DNA of 21,871 bases from Deltaproteobacteria bacterium (GCA_021825035.1 JAKAIQ010000004.1:1-21871); one strand, 5' to 3'; shown: positions 13,876 to 20,556, numbered from the stretch's first letter. Numbers and translations are program-made. Notes: generated from the sequence alone by a model not told the origin.

Positions 13876-14703
13876 CTACTCGTGTTCGTCGTGCGTCGAG
13901 AACGGCCCATGGCTGTGTATGTGAATGACGCCGCCATGCCTGTGCGCGTGCTCGTGTATTATGTTCGCCCTGAGAAGCAGGTCTTTATTGCGCAGTATCT
14001 CCCGCGACGGGCCGTCCGCGGCCATGCCGTGCCCCTCGTCAAGAACGATCGCCCTTTCGGCAAGGTCCTCCACCATGCTGAGATCATGGGTGGCTATTAT
14101 GAAGGTCTTGAGGTTCTTAAGGCCTTCTATCAGCTCGTAGAGCCAGACTTGCGACCTGGGATCCAGTCCGTTCGTCGGCTCGTCAAGAAGAAGCACGTCA
14201 GGGTTTACGGCAAGTACGGACGCTATGGCGACCTTTTTCTTCTCGCCGCTGCTCAACGCATAGGGCGGCCTGTCTTTCAGGCCGGATATGCCGAGAAAAT
14301 CCAGAAGCTCCTCTACCCTCGTTTTAACCTCGTCCCCGGACAGCCCCAGCTGAAGCGGCCCGAAGGCAAGCTCGTCGAAGACGGTGGGTGAGAACAACTG
14401 CACGTCCGGCTCGGCAAAAACGAAACTGACGCTCTCCCTGAAGCGCCTGCCAAGACCCCCCTTCAGATCATCCCCGGCAAGCCTCTCTCCGAGAAACGAT
14501 ATTATACCAGCGGAGGGTGGAATGAGGCAATCAAGGATTTTAAGGAGGGTCGATTTTCCGCTCCCGTTCGCGCCTATTATGGCGATCCTCTCACCCCTCT
14601 CCACCCTGAAGCTCATATTTTTTACGGCCGGCGAACTGCCGTAAAAAAAACTCACGCCTTCAAGCCTGTATATCTCATCTTTCAAGCGCGCCCCCGGAGT
14701 CAA
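13876..14703 (-). CDS. cbiO: Cobalt ECF transporter ATPase CbiO with His-rich tail
   Basis: ATP-binding subunit that drives the CbiMQ cobalt importer. The 275-residue protein has Walker A IIGANGSGKSTLL, the ECF-type Q-loop region FVFAEPDVQLFSPTVFDELA, ABC signature ALSSGEKKKVAIA, Walker B DVLLLDEPTNGLDP and the switch FIIATHDLSMV. The last 28 residues hold nine histidines (HEHAHRHGGVIHIHSHGPF and more), a probable metal-binding extension. The start used is TTG at 14703, with GGGGAAG about 6 bases upstream; a second TTG at 14685 is possible, and an in-frame stop lies just upstream. An 89-base gap with a dispersed repeat separates it from cbiQ. Confidence 0.93.
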   Translation of the reverse strand: MTPGARLKDEIYRLEGVSFFYGSSPAVKNMSFRVERGERIAIIGANGSGKSTLLKILDCLIPPSAGIISFLGERLAGDDLKGGLGRRFRESVSFVFAEPDVQLFSPTVFDELAFGPLQLGLSGDEVKTRVEELLDFLGISGLKDRPPYALSSGEKKKVAIASVLAVNPDVLLLDEPTNGLDPRSQVWLYELIEGLKNLKTFIIATHDLSMVEDLAERAIVLDEGHGMAADGPSREILRNKDLLLRANIIHEHAHRHGGVIHIHSHGPFSTHDEHE

Positions 14704-14746
14704 ATGAACTTCCCCGCATCAGGCTGCGGCGTATTAAAAACCCACA

Positions 14747-14803
14747 TATGGAAGTCGCGTTGCGAGCGGCCGGGGAATTAACCCTGAAAAGATTAAAGCC
14801 CGG
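14747..14803. repeat. Dispersed repeat B, copy 1 (covers the cbiQ stop codon)
   Basis: tatg, then aag, cgc, gcggc, gggaat and accctgaaaagat, then aaagcc, match the segment at 19747-19801 in the same order with a 2-base length difference. The copy spans the cbiQ stop (14793-14795), so the last residues of CbiQ are read from repeat sequence. Confidence 0.55.
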
Positions 14804-15665
14804 CTGAAAGGATCAGCGCAAAAGAAGTTAGCCCGATGAACATGAAATCCTTTCCATGCAGCCGCCGGCCTTCAAACGAATTCATCCTGCCTGTAAATCC
14901 GCGGGAGACCATGGCAAGCGTCACCTCGTCTGCCGTGGAGACCGTTTTTTTCAGAATAAAACCGACCCTCGTCGCAAACCAGCCCTGCGAGTCCCGAAGA
15001 TTCGTCCCGGTTATCGTCCTCGACTTCCTCGCGAGCGCCGAATCCTCCGCAGTCCTGAGGAGTATGAGGGTATACCTGAACGTCATGAAAAGGGCCGTTA
15101 TGAAGACCGCTGGCACGAGCCCCCTCATGCCCTTTAAAAGATCGGACTGCCCGGTCGTAAGGAGAAGAAGCGCTGTAAACCCAGCCATGACGCCGACCCT
15201 CGCTATGATGAAGACGCCGGTTTCAAGCCCCTCTTTTGTCACGGCCATACCCCATGCCTTTAAAACCGCGCTGCCCGGAGTAACGAAGCTGAAAAATACC
15301 GGCGAGATGATTATCGAGGTAAATATGAGCGCGGGCATGACGCGCTTTAAAAGCTTCAAGACTTCGACGCCCGAAAGTAACGCCAGAACGATAGCAAAAA
15401 AGATTACGGCCAATAGCGAGAGCGCCTTTCCGGCGAGCGCCGCGGCGAAAACGAGAAAAAATATCCCGATTATCCTCACCTTCGGCTCCAGGGATTGCAG
15501 TAGCCCGTTCTTGCCGGCATACTCCGCGCCGTCAAAAACCACTTTCATGAAGGATGATATATTGTCGAGGGTCTTTTCGACGAAGGCCTCGCTCTTAAAA
15601 GCCCCTTCGCCGCCGCGTCGAGCCTTTGCCTCCTTTAGCCAAACGGGCATCTTCATCTCCGCCAT
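14793..15665 (-). CDS. cbiQ: Cobalt ECF transporter transmembrane subunit CbiQ
   Basis: EcfT-type membrane subunit that couples CbiO to CbiM. The protein is about 290 residues. A hydrophilic N-terminal stretch of about 60 residues (longer than usual for CbiQ) is followed by helices such as IIGIFFLVFAAALAGKAL, LLAVIFFAIVLALLSGVE and VMAGFTALLLLTTG. The coupling region FMTFRYTLILLRTAEDSALA and the second motif LAMVSRGFTGRM match the ATPase-binding helices of CbiQ. The start is ambiguous among ATGs at 15665, 15656 (ATGA overlap with the cbiM stop) and 15650 (best ribosome-binding site, GGAG 6 bases upstream). The extreme C-terminus is read from repeat B. The call is firm, the start is not. Confidence 0.92.
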   Translation of the reverse strand: MAEMKMPVWLKEAKARRGGEGAFKSEAFVEKTLDNISSFMKVVFDGAEYAGKNGLLQSLEPKVRIIGIFFLVFAAALAGKALSLLAVIFFAIVLALLSGVEVLKLLKRVMPALIFTSIIISPVFFSFVTPGSAVLKAWGMAVTKEGLETGVFIIARVGVMAGFTALLLLTTGQSDLLKGMRGLVPAVFITALFMTFRYTLILLRTAEDSALARKSRTITGTNLRDSQGWFATRVGFILKKTVSTADEVTLAMVSRGFTGRMNSFEGRRLHGKDFMFIGLTSFALILSAGL

Positions 15666-16612
15666 AACCTGCCCCACAGGAATATGATGACCACGACGCC
15701 AAGGCTTCCGAAGGCCGCCGAGATTACATAAAGGGTCGCGCTCTCGAAGCCGTTACTCGCCCAGGGCAGCGTATAACGGGGCATGACCCCGGCCCAGCCG
15801 TTAATGCGCCCCATGCCCGCCGGTACGTATCCCACGAGCCTTGAAATCTCCGCTTTGCTCCACTCGCCCCATGATGTCCCGGACGCCAGAAGCCCTATCG
15901 GCGTAAGAAGAACGAACGCCGCAAGAAAGGCCCAGAGGGGCCTTAACGCCTTTCGGCCTTCCGGCACAAAGCCGGCCTTCGCCACATACCTTACTATAAG
16001 CGCCGTGCCAAGGGCCTCCACAGGGCCGAAAAAAAGAAGGTGGGGCACGACCATCGCCGGGATAGTCACGGCAAGAGGATACGGCGCGTAAAGTGGCCGC
16101 CCGTCCGTCCCGTGCGCGATTAGCGGCTGTATCCCCAGCTCGACCGATGCGGCAAGGGCCGAAAGGTTTATAGCCGCGTACGCCGCTATGGCGGCGGCAA
16201 AAGGCCTCCTCTCAGACAAGACGGCTGAAAGAATTCTATAGACATAATACCCCGAAAAGCTCGAAATAAAGGCCATGTTGAAGCAGTTCGCGCCGAGGGT
16301 CGTGATGCCGCCGTCTGCAAATAAAAGCGCCTGAAGCGCGATTGCCAGGCTCAATGCCACGACCCCGGCCCAAGGCCCCAGGACGATGGCCACGATCGCG
16401 GAACCAACCATGTGGCCGCTCGACCCGCCTGGGATCGGGATATTGAACATCATTACGACAAAGGCAAAGGCCCCGCCGATGGCAAGAAGCGGGAGCTCCT
16501 TTACCTTGACCGTCTTCTCGACCTTCCGGGAAGCTGCAAACCAGACAGGGATCATGCCCGCGTAAAATACCAGACACGTCTTCGGGCTTAAATATCCATC
16601 CGGTATGTGCAT
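15653..16612 (-). CDS. cbiM: Cobalt ECF transporter substrate-specific subunit CbiM with fused C-terminal helix domain
   Basis: Metal-binding S component of the cobalt importer. The N-terminus MHIPDGYLSPKT contains the conserved Met1-His2 that, in NikM/CbiM proteins, enters the membrane to bind Co(II). GGSSGHMVGSAIVAI holds the third ligand region. The first 210 or so residues are the usual seven-helix CbiM core. A C-terminal extension (about 220-319) has a loop with Trp/Gly residues and a final helix LYVISAAFGSLGVVVIIFLW. It probably takes the place of CbiN, which is not encoded nearby; the PDGLE motif of other fused forms was not seen. The protein follows the cbiX-cbiC fusion after 48 bases containing a T-rich hairpin. 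Confidence 0.94.
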   Translation of the reverse strand: MHIPDGYLSPKTCLVFYAGMIPVWFAASRKVEKTVKVKELPLLAIGGAFAFVVMMFNIPIPGGSSGHMVGSAIVAIVLGPWAGVVALSLAIALQALLFADGGITTLGANCFNMAFISSFSGYYVYRILSAVLSERRPFAAAIAAYAAINLSALAASVELGIQPLIAHGTDGRPLYAPYPLAVTIPAMVVPHLLFFGPVEALGTALIVRYVAKAGFVPEGRKALRPLWAFLAAFVLLTPIGLLASGTSWGEWSKAEISRLVGYVPAGMGRINGWAGVMPRYTLPWASNGFESATLYVISAAFGSLGVVVIIFLWGRLWRR

Positions 16613-16660
16613 ATAAAACCTCGAAGGGCTTGAGAGAAACTTTTTGTAAAAAGATCCCCC
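16613..16660. repeat. T-rich hairpin between cbiX-cbiC and cbiM
   Basis: Contains gaaactttttgtaaaaagatcc, where ctttt(t) and (a)aaaag pair around a 2-base loop, next to gggcttgagag. Similar motifs (gatctttttt...aaag...tttcttt...aagcc; gaaagttttcctcaag on minus) occur at both ends of the 9055-9365 gap. No adequate U-tract lies beyond the stem, so read-through is expected. Confidence 0.4.
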
Positions 16661-17674
16661 CTATCCCTTTGCGGCTTCTATGGCAAGGGCGTTCACTATG
16701 GCGGCGGCCACCGTCGAGCCGCCCTTTCTCCCGCTTGTCGCTATATATTCAACGCCTGAGGCCATGAGAGCGTCCTTCGACTCCGCGGCTCCGACGAACC
16801 CCACGGGCACGCCGACGACGAGGGCGGGCCTTATATTCTTCTCTTTTACGATCCTCAAGAGTTCCAGGAGGGCCGTCGGCGCGTTGCCTATGGCCACTAT
16901 CGAACCTTCGAGGTAAGGCGCGGCCTTTCGCATGGCCGCGGCCGTTCTCGTGATGTTTTCATGGGCGGCGGCCTTTATGACGGAGGCGTCGGACGAGAAG
17001 CATTTGACGCTTGCGCCGAACGGCTTTAATCTATACCTCATTATCCCGCTCTCCACCATCCTTACGTCGGTTATTATGCCGCTCCCTTTCCTTATGGCAT
17101 CTATCCCGGCCTCGACCGCCATGGGGCTGAAACGGAGGAGGTCTTTGAAGTCGAAATCCGCCGTCGTGTGTATGACCCTTTTCACTACAGGAAGTTCCCT
17201 TGACGTAAACCGGGTCTCCCCCATCTCGGCTTCCAATATTCTGAAGCTTTCCTTCTCTATCGGATGGATCGCAAGCGCCGGGCTGGAAGCGTCCAGCGTC
17301 TCTTCTATCCTTTCGACGGTGATATCGACGAGCCTTTCGTCGAAGCCGAGGTTGCGCGTGATGCGCATCTCTATGCCGGGATAGTCTGCCCTGACGGCCT
17401 CAAGCTCTTCCGGTATGTCGCGCGTCACGTGCAGCCCCGGATAGAGAAAGTAGGGCATGACTATTATCTCCGTTGCGCCCGTTGACGCTATCTCGTCCAC
17501 CGCCTCTTTTATGCCGGGCCTTTCTATCTGAAGAAAGGCGGCCTGCACAAGGCCCCAGCCGCCTTTTTTAGCGACCGCCCCGGCGATGTTCCTCAGGGTT
17601 TCGTTGGCTTCTTTCGCCTTGCTCCCATGCCCCAGTAAAAGTATAGCCGTTTTTGCGTTGCCGTCGAGTTCCAT
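16661..17674 (-). CDS. Fused sirohydrochlorin cobaltochelatase / cobalt-precorrin-8 methylmutase (CbiX-CbiC)
   Basis: Two enzymes from opposite ends of the pathway in one 337-residue chain. Residues 1 to about 125 are a short CbiX: AILLLGHGSKAKEANETLR with His16 and MPYFLYPGLHVTRDIPEEL with His82, the usual metal-binding histidines. Residues about 135-337 are CbiC, which moves the C11 methyl to C12: FTSRELPVVKRVIHTTADFD carries catalytic His169, GSGIITDVRMVESGI follows, and VVGVPVGFVGAAESKDAL is the classic CbiC motif. The start at 17674 is set by AGGAG 5 bases upstream. Upstream in-frame sequence runs into the riboswitch and terminator and is not coding. It is the first gene of the riboswitch-controlled operon. 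Confidence 0.94.
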   Translation of the reverse strand: MELDGNAKTAILLLGHGSKAKEANETLRNIAGAVAKKGGWGLVQAAFLQIERPGIKEAVDEIASTGATEIIVMPYFLYPGLHVTRDIPEELEAVRADYPGIEMRITRNLGFDERLVDITVERIEETLDASSPALAIHPIEKESFRILEAEMGETRFTSRELPVVKRVIHTTADFDFKDLLRFSPMAVEAGIDAIRKGSGIITDVRMVESGIMRYRLKPFGASVKCFSSDASVIKAAAHENITRTAAAMRKAAPYLEGSIVAIGNAPTALLELLRIVKEKNIRPALVVGVPVGFVGAAESKDALMASGVEYIATSGRKGGSTVAAAIVNALAIEAAKG

Positions 17675-17696
17675 GGCTCTCCTCATGTCTAAAAAG

Positions 17697-17724
17697 AAAA
17701 ACCCTCCGCAAAGGGAGGGTTTTT
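17697..17724 (-). terminator. Intrinsic terminator of the cobalamin riboswitch
   Basis: On the minus strand an 11-bp stem (aaaaccctcc-type arms 17697-17707 and 17714-17724, 6-base loop) is followed by a U-rich run TTTTCTTTTT. It lies between the aptamer and the ribosome-binding site of the cbiX-cbiC gene. A small stem ttatctt/aagataa (17724-17744) shares its boundary and could be part of the switch. This fits transcriptional control: cobalamin bound, terminator formed, operon off. Confidence 0.9.
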
Positions 17725-17785
17725 TATCTTCCGGAAAAAGATAAATACGTAAACCCCCACCTTCTTTACCTTCGAAAAAAACGTG

Positions 17786-17946
17786 GGCATGCCAAGGCAG
17801 GTCTCCTGACTCACGGCTTAGCCTACTCTCCGCGCCTTCCCGGTCGCCCAGTGGCTGAATGCGGATTTCGTACCGTTTACAGTGGCGGGTCCGTTCCCGG
17901 TTCTCCGCCTGAGCGGACCACGGGATTCCCTTAAACCCTGGCACGT
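17786..17946 (-). promoter_or_regulatory. Cobalamin riboswitch (adenosylcobalamin-type aptamer)
   Basis: Read on minus, the segment starts with CGTGCCAGGG and AAGGGAATCCCGTG. It contains GACCCGCCACTGT in the core and GCCACTGGGCGACCGGGAAGG. It ends with the B12 box GTCAGGAGACCTGCC and TGGCA, which pairs with TGCCA at the start to close the aptamer. Order and spacing are those of the cobalamin riboswitch family. It controls the operon from cbiX-cbiC onward through the terminator at 17697-17724. Confidence 0.96.
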
Positions 17947-17963
17947 ATATAAATTCTCAGCAC

Positions 17964-17992
17964 ATCTTCACATTATGGCGTACGTCTGTCAA
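17964..17992 (-). promoter_or_regulatory. Possible promoter of the cobalamin operon
   Basis: A perfect TTGACA (17987-17992) overlaps the stop of the upstream diadenylate cyclase gene. At 17 bases spacing the -10 would be GAAGAT (3 of 6 matches), giving a start near 17957, just before the aptamer. Position is good, -10 is poor, so this is tentative. Confidence 0.4.
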
Positions 17993-18894
17993 GGCATATT
18001 CGGCTTTTCGAGTTCGAGGATGACCTTGCCTTTTCTGAAGACCCGGACGATGCCGGTCGAGCCGGATATGGTTATTGCAACGGCGTCGGTCACGTCGGTT
18101 ATCCCGGCGGCGGCCATGTGGCGGGAGCCGAGTCCCGGCAGAAGCCCGCCGCCTTCAAGGGCCGCGTCCAGGTGCACACCGGCGCTCATCACCACCCCGT
18201 CCTCGCGTATGACGAACGCGCCGTCAAGAAGCGAGAACTCTTTTATGGTCTCGTGGAGCGAGGCATCGAGGATATTCCGCGCCTCTTCGGGATAGCCCTT
18301 GAACGGGTTCATGATAAGCGGCCTTGAGAGCTTCAAGACCTTCTCGTAGCCGCCGATGACGAAAGTCGTGCCGACGGCCTTGCCCTCGCGCCCCTCGCTC
18401 GAAAGCTCAAGTGCTATCCCGAGGACCGTATCGATGACCGGCGGGCGGATCTTTTTCATGAGCCCCCTCGATATACACCTTGTCGAGAATACCTCGTTTT
18501 CGGCGCTGAGGTCGAGCGCCATCATCGTATCGAAAAGCCCGCTTCGCGGCAGACCCGTAAGGCAGACTATCCTATCCGTATTTTTTATGACGCCGTCCGT
18601 AACGGCCATGATGACCGAGAGTTTTACGCGCCCCAGGCGCGTCAGGTTCACGTTCGGGAGCCGAAGAACGGCCTTGAGATTTTCTTTGAGCGGCTCAAGG
18701 TCTTTTTGGAAATCCTCCCTGTGCGTGACGAGTATTATTTTTCTTTTTTCAGGGCGTGCCCGCCAGACCGACCAGTCGTCTATGGCGTCCAGGAAAAGGA
18801 CGAGGGCCGCCCCCTTTATGTCCCTTAGCGCCGTTAAGGCGTTATCGACCATGCTTCTATTGAAATCTATCGTCTTTCCTGTCTCCACGGGCAT
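17989..18894 (-). CDS. Diadenylate cyclase (DAC/DisA_N domain) protein, DacZ-like layout
   Basis: Predicted to make cyclic di-AMP from two ATP. The 301-residue protein has no membrane helix. The C-terminal half is a DAC domain: LLDGAFVIREDGVVMSAGVH holds the DGA motif (224-226), and GLGSRHMAAAGITDVTDAV holds the RHR-type motif, here RHM (258-260). The N-terminal ~135 residues (ALVLFLDAIDDWS; IILVTHRED; DRIVCLTGLPRSGLFDTM) resemble the pyruvate-kinase-like domain found in DacZ cyclases; this is a moderate match by eye. The start at 18894 has AAAGGA upstream and overlaps the methyltransferase gene by 38 bases, so the two are co-translated. Replacement of the last Arg of RHR deserves a check of activity. 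Confidence 0.82.
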   Translation of the reverse strand: MPVETGKTIDFNRSMVDNALTALRDIKGAALVLFLDAIDDWSVWRARPEKRKIILVTHREDFQKDLEPLKENLKAVLRLPNVNLTRLGRVKLSVIMAVTDGVIKNTDRIVCLTGLPRSGLFDTMMALDLSAENEVFSTRCISRGLMKKIRPPVIDTVLGIALELSSEGREGKAVGTTFVIGGYEKVLKLSRPLIMNPFKGYPEEARNILDASLHETIKEFSLLDGAFVIREDGVVMSAGVHLDAALEGGGLLPGLGSRHMAAAGITDVTDAVAITISGSTGIVRVFRKGKVILELEKPNMP

Positions 18895-19648
18895 CTCGCG
18901 TCCTTTCCTCTATCTGGGTAAATATGCCCCGCAGCATGTTTATCTCCTTCTGCATGAGGCCGGTCCTTCCGAAGAGCCTCCTGAAGCTGCGCATGATGGC
19001 GGTAAGGAGATACTCTCCGCCCTGCTCGCCGTAGCCGAGCGCGCGGAGCGCCAGCTCCATGTGCGCGTACATGCGTTCCTTCTCCTCAGCCGGGGCCGCT
19101 ACGACCACGGGGGCCCTCCGCTCAACAAGCGAAAAAAGCTCGTAGCAGACGATAAAGACGGCGTGCGATAGATTGATCGACTGGTACTCCGGGGCGGCCG
19201 GTATCTCGACGAGCATGTCGCATAGCGGTATCTCGTCGTTACGGAGGCCCCTGTCCTCCCTGCCGAAGAGTATCGAGACCGTATTATTCCGGCCCATCTC
19301 CAGCATCTTCGGGGCGGCCTCCTTCAAGGTCATAACCGGATAACGTTCACGGCCCATCCGTCGCGTCGTGCCGACGATGAGGCCTGAGTCCTTCACGCAC
19401 TCTCTTATGTCCGCGTGAACGGACGCGTTTCTGAGCACGCCGTCCGCCTTGCACGCCATGGACCAGCCGTCGTTATTCATGTAATCGCACGGATTCACGA
19501 GCGCAAGATTCGAGAAACCCGTATTTTTCATCGCCCTCGCCACGCTCCCGACGTTGCCCGGACTCTGCGGCTCGACGAGGACGATCCTGAAGTTGCTCAT
19601 CTTTTCCATCGAGTCGCCTTTTCCTCTTACAGCCGCCCTTCCCCTCAT
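18857..19648 (-). CDS. TrmJ-type tRNA/rRNA 2'-O-methyltransferase (SPOUT, TrmH family)
   Basis: SAM-dependent RNA ribose methyltransferase with a knotted SPOUT fold, cytoplasmic. The N-terminal part reads RIVLVEPQSPGNVGSVARAM (motif 1). SILFGREDRGLRNDEIPLCD is motif 2, and IPAAPEYQSINLSHAVFIVC is motif 3 with the cofactor-binding knot. The C-terminal ~90 residues are helical and charged, as in TrmJ, which methylates position 32 of tRNAs; the exact target cannot be read here. Two starts are possible: 19648, with a strong GAGAGGTGAAAG, and 19609 (MEKMSNF), with a weaker AAAAGG. The first adds a basic 13-residue leader. It probably forms a two-gene unit with the diadenylate cyclase gene. Confidence 0.9.
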   Translation of the reverse strand: MRGRAAVRGKGDSMEKMSNFRIVLVEPQSPGNVGSVARAMKNTGFSNLALVNPCDYMNNDGWSMACKADGVLRNASVHADIRECVKDSGLIVGTTRRMGRERYPVMTLKEAAPKMLEMGRNNTVSILFGREDRGLRNDEIPLCDMLVEIPAAPEYQSINLSHAVFIVCYELFSLVERRAPVVVAAPAEEKERMYAHMELALRALGYGEQGGEYLLTAIMRSFRRLFGRTGLMQKEINMLRGIFTQIEERTRDARGDRKDDRFQ

Positions 19649-19680
19649 CTTTCACCTCTCAGACCGGTAATATGCGTAAA

Positions 19681-19709
19681 AGTATATCAGAATTGCCTCT
19701 GCAACTGAA
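19681..19709 (-). promoter_or_regulatory. Extended -10 promoter of the TrmJ-type gene
   Basis: On minus: TGA directly before TATACT (19681-19686), an extended -10. A weak -35 TTCAGT lies at 19704-19709 with a 17-base spacer. Transcription would start near 19674, 26 bases before the ATG. Confidence 0.5.
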
Positions 19710-19746
19710 CCTCCAAGCGGCAAGCCGTAGAGTATCAAAGCCCGTG

Positions 19747-19801
19747 TATGCAAGCCGCAAGGCAGGCGGCGGGAATAGACCCTGAAAAGATCAAAAGCCG
19801 C
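19747..19801. repeat. Dispersed repeat B, copy 2
   Basis: Matches 14747-14803 in ordered blocks (tatg, aag, cgc, gcggc, gggaat, accctgaaaagat, aaagcc), with a 12-base identical core ccctgaaaagat. Here it lies between divergent promoters of the TrmJ-type gene and cobO. I recognise no named repeat family. Confidence 0.55.
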
Positions 19802-19803
19802 CC

Positions 19804-19832
19804 GGAACAGCAAGGCTAAAGTCTGATATAAT
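19804..19832 (+). promoter_or_regulatory. Extended -10 promoter of cobO
   Basis: TGA directly precedes a perfect TATAAT (19827-19832). The -35 region at 17 bases is ggaaca (19804-19809), a 3/6 match. The extended -10 can compensate for this. The start would fall near 19839, 36 bases before the ATG. Confidence 0.65.
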
Positions 19833-19874
19833 CCGGTTCATCTCTTGCATTATAAGCGTAAGAAAGGCCTTTTT

Positions 19875-20441
19875 ATGGAGACGCCGCCCCTGCAATGCCT
19901 CGAGCCGAAGACAAAGACCGGCCTCGTCGTAGTCATGACCGGCGACGGCAAGGGCAAGACCACTTCCGCCCTCGGCATTTGCGTAAGGGCGGCCGGCTAC
20001 GGCATGAAGGTATGCTTCATTCAGTTCATGAAGGGCGACATGTATTCAGGCGAGATCGACGGGATTAAAAGGCTCGCCCCGAACGTCGAGCTTAATCGCA
20101 CGGGAAAAGGCTTCTGCGGCATAATGGGCAACCCGTACCCGTACGAGGAGCACAGGGCGAACGCACAGGAGGCCGTCAAGCTCGCCAGGGAAAAGACGCT
20201 TTCCGGCAATTACGACATCATAATCCTGGATGAAATAAACAACGCCTGCCACCTGAGGCTCGTAGACCTCGCCCAGGTCCTGGAGCTGCTCGACCTGAAG
20301 CCGCCGCTTGTGCACATGGCGCTTACAGGCAGGAACGCGCCGCAGGAGGTCATTGACAGGGCCGATACCGTATCCGAGATAAGGGATATAAAGCACGCGT
20401 ACCGCCGCGGCATCGAACCGCAGAAAGGCATCGACTATTAG
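19875..20441 (+). CDS. cobO: Cob(I)yrinic acid a,c-diamide adenosyltransferase CobO (BtuR/CobA type)
   Basis: Transfers the adenosyl group of ATP to Co(I) of the corrinoid, giving the adenosyl form. The 188-residue protein has the P-loop MTGDGKGKTTSALG (21-34), then VCFIQFMKGD, and IIILDEINNACHLRLVDL, the conserved DEI segment. VHMALTGRNAPQEVIDRAD and a basic C-terminal region ending KGIDY are also typical of CobO/BtuR. The start at 19875 is supported by aagaaagg 7 bases upstream; an upstream TTG has no such site. It is the only complete plus-strand gene in the window, with its own promoter and no riboswitch, so it is expressed apart from the cbi operon. Confidence 0.95.
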   Translation: METPPLQCLEPKTKTGLVVVMTGDGKGKTTSALGICVRAAGYGMKVCFIQFMKGDMYSGEIDGIKRLAPNVELNRTGKGFCGIMGNPYPYEEHRANAQEAVKLAREKTLSGNYDIIILDEINNACHLRLVDLAQVLELLDLKPPLVHMALTGRNAPQEVIDRADTVSEIRDIKHAYRRGIEPQKGIDY

Positions 20442-20497
20442 ATCATGCTCCCCGGTCCGCCGGAAACGCAAATAGCCGCTCTCGCCCCGGCGGCGGG

Positions 20498-20543
20498 CGA
20501 CAGCCCGGGAAAAGCATCCATTCTTCCGGTAAGCGGGCTGTCG
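20498..20543. terminator. Inverted repeat between convergent cobO and sigma-factor genes
   Basis: cgacagcccg (20498-20507) pairs perfectly with cgggctgtcg (20534-20543). The 26-base loop has an inner ggaa/ttcc. It lies between two convergent 3' ends. An A6 run follows on plus, which is a T6 before the stem on minus, so neither strand has the usual stem-then-U order. A bidirectional 3'-end structure is plausible but not textbook. Confidence 0.4.
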
Positions 20544-20556
20544 AAAAAAGGCGTTC

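Noticed and set aside
17675..17944. An N-terminal extension of the CbiX-CbiC protein
   Set aside because: The in-frame upstream sequence is the terminator and the cobalamin aptamer; a strong ribosome-binding site marks ATG 17674.
19833..19874. A second cobalamin riboswitch before cobO
   Set aside because: The leader is only about 36 bases and contains neither the B12 box nor the GCCACT core.
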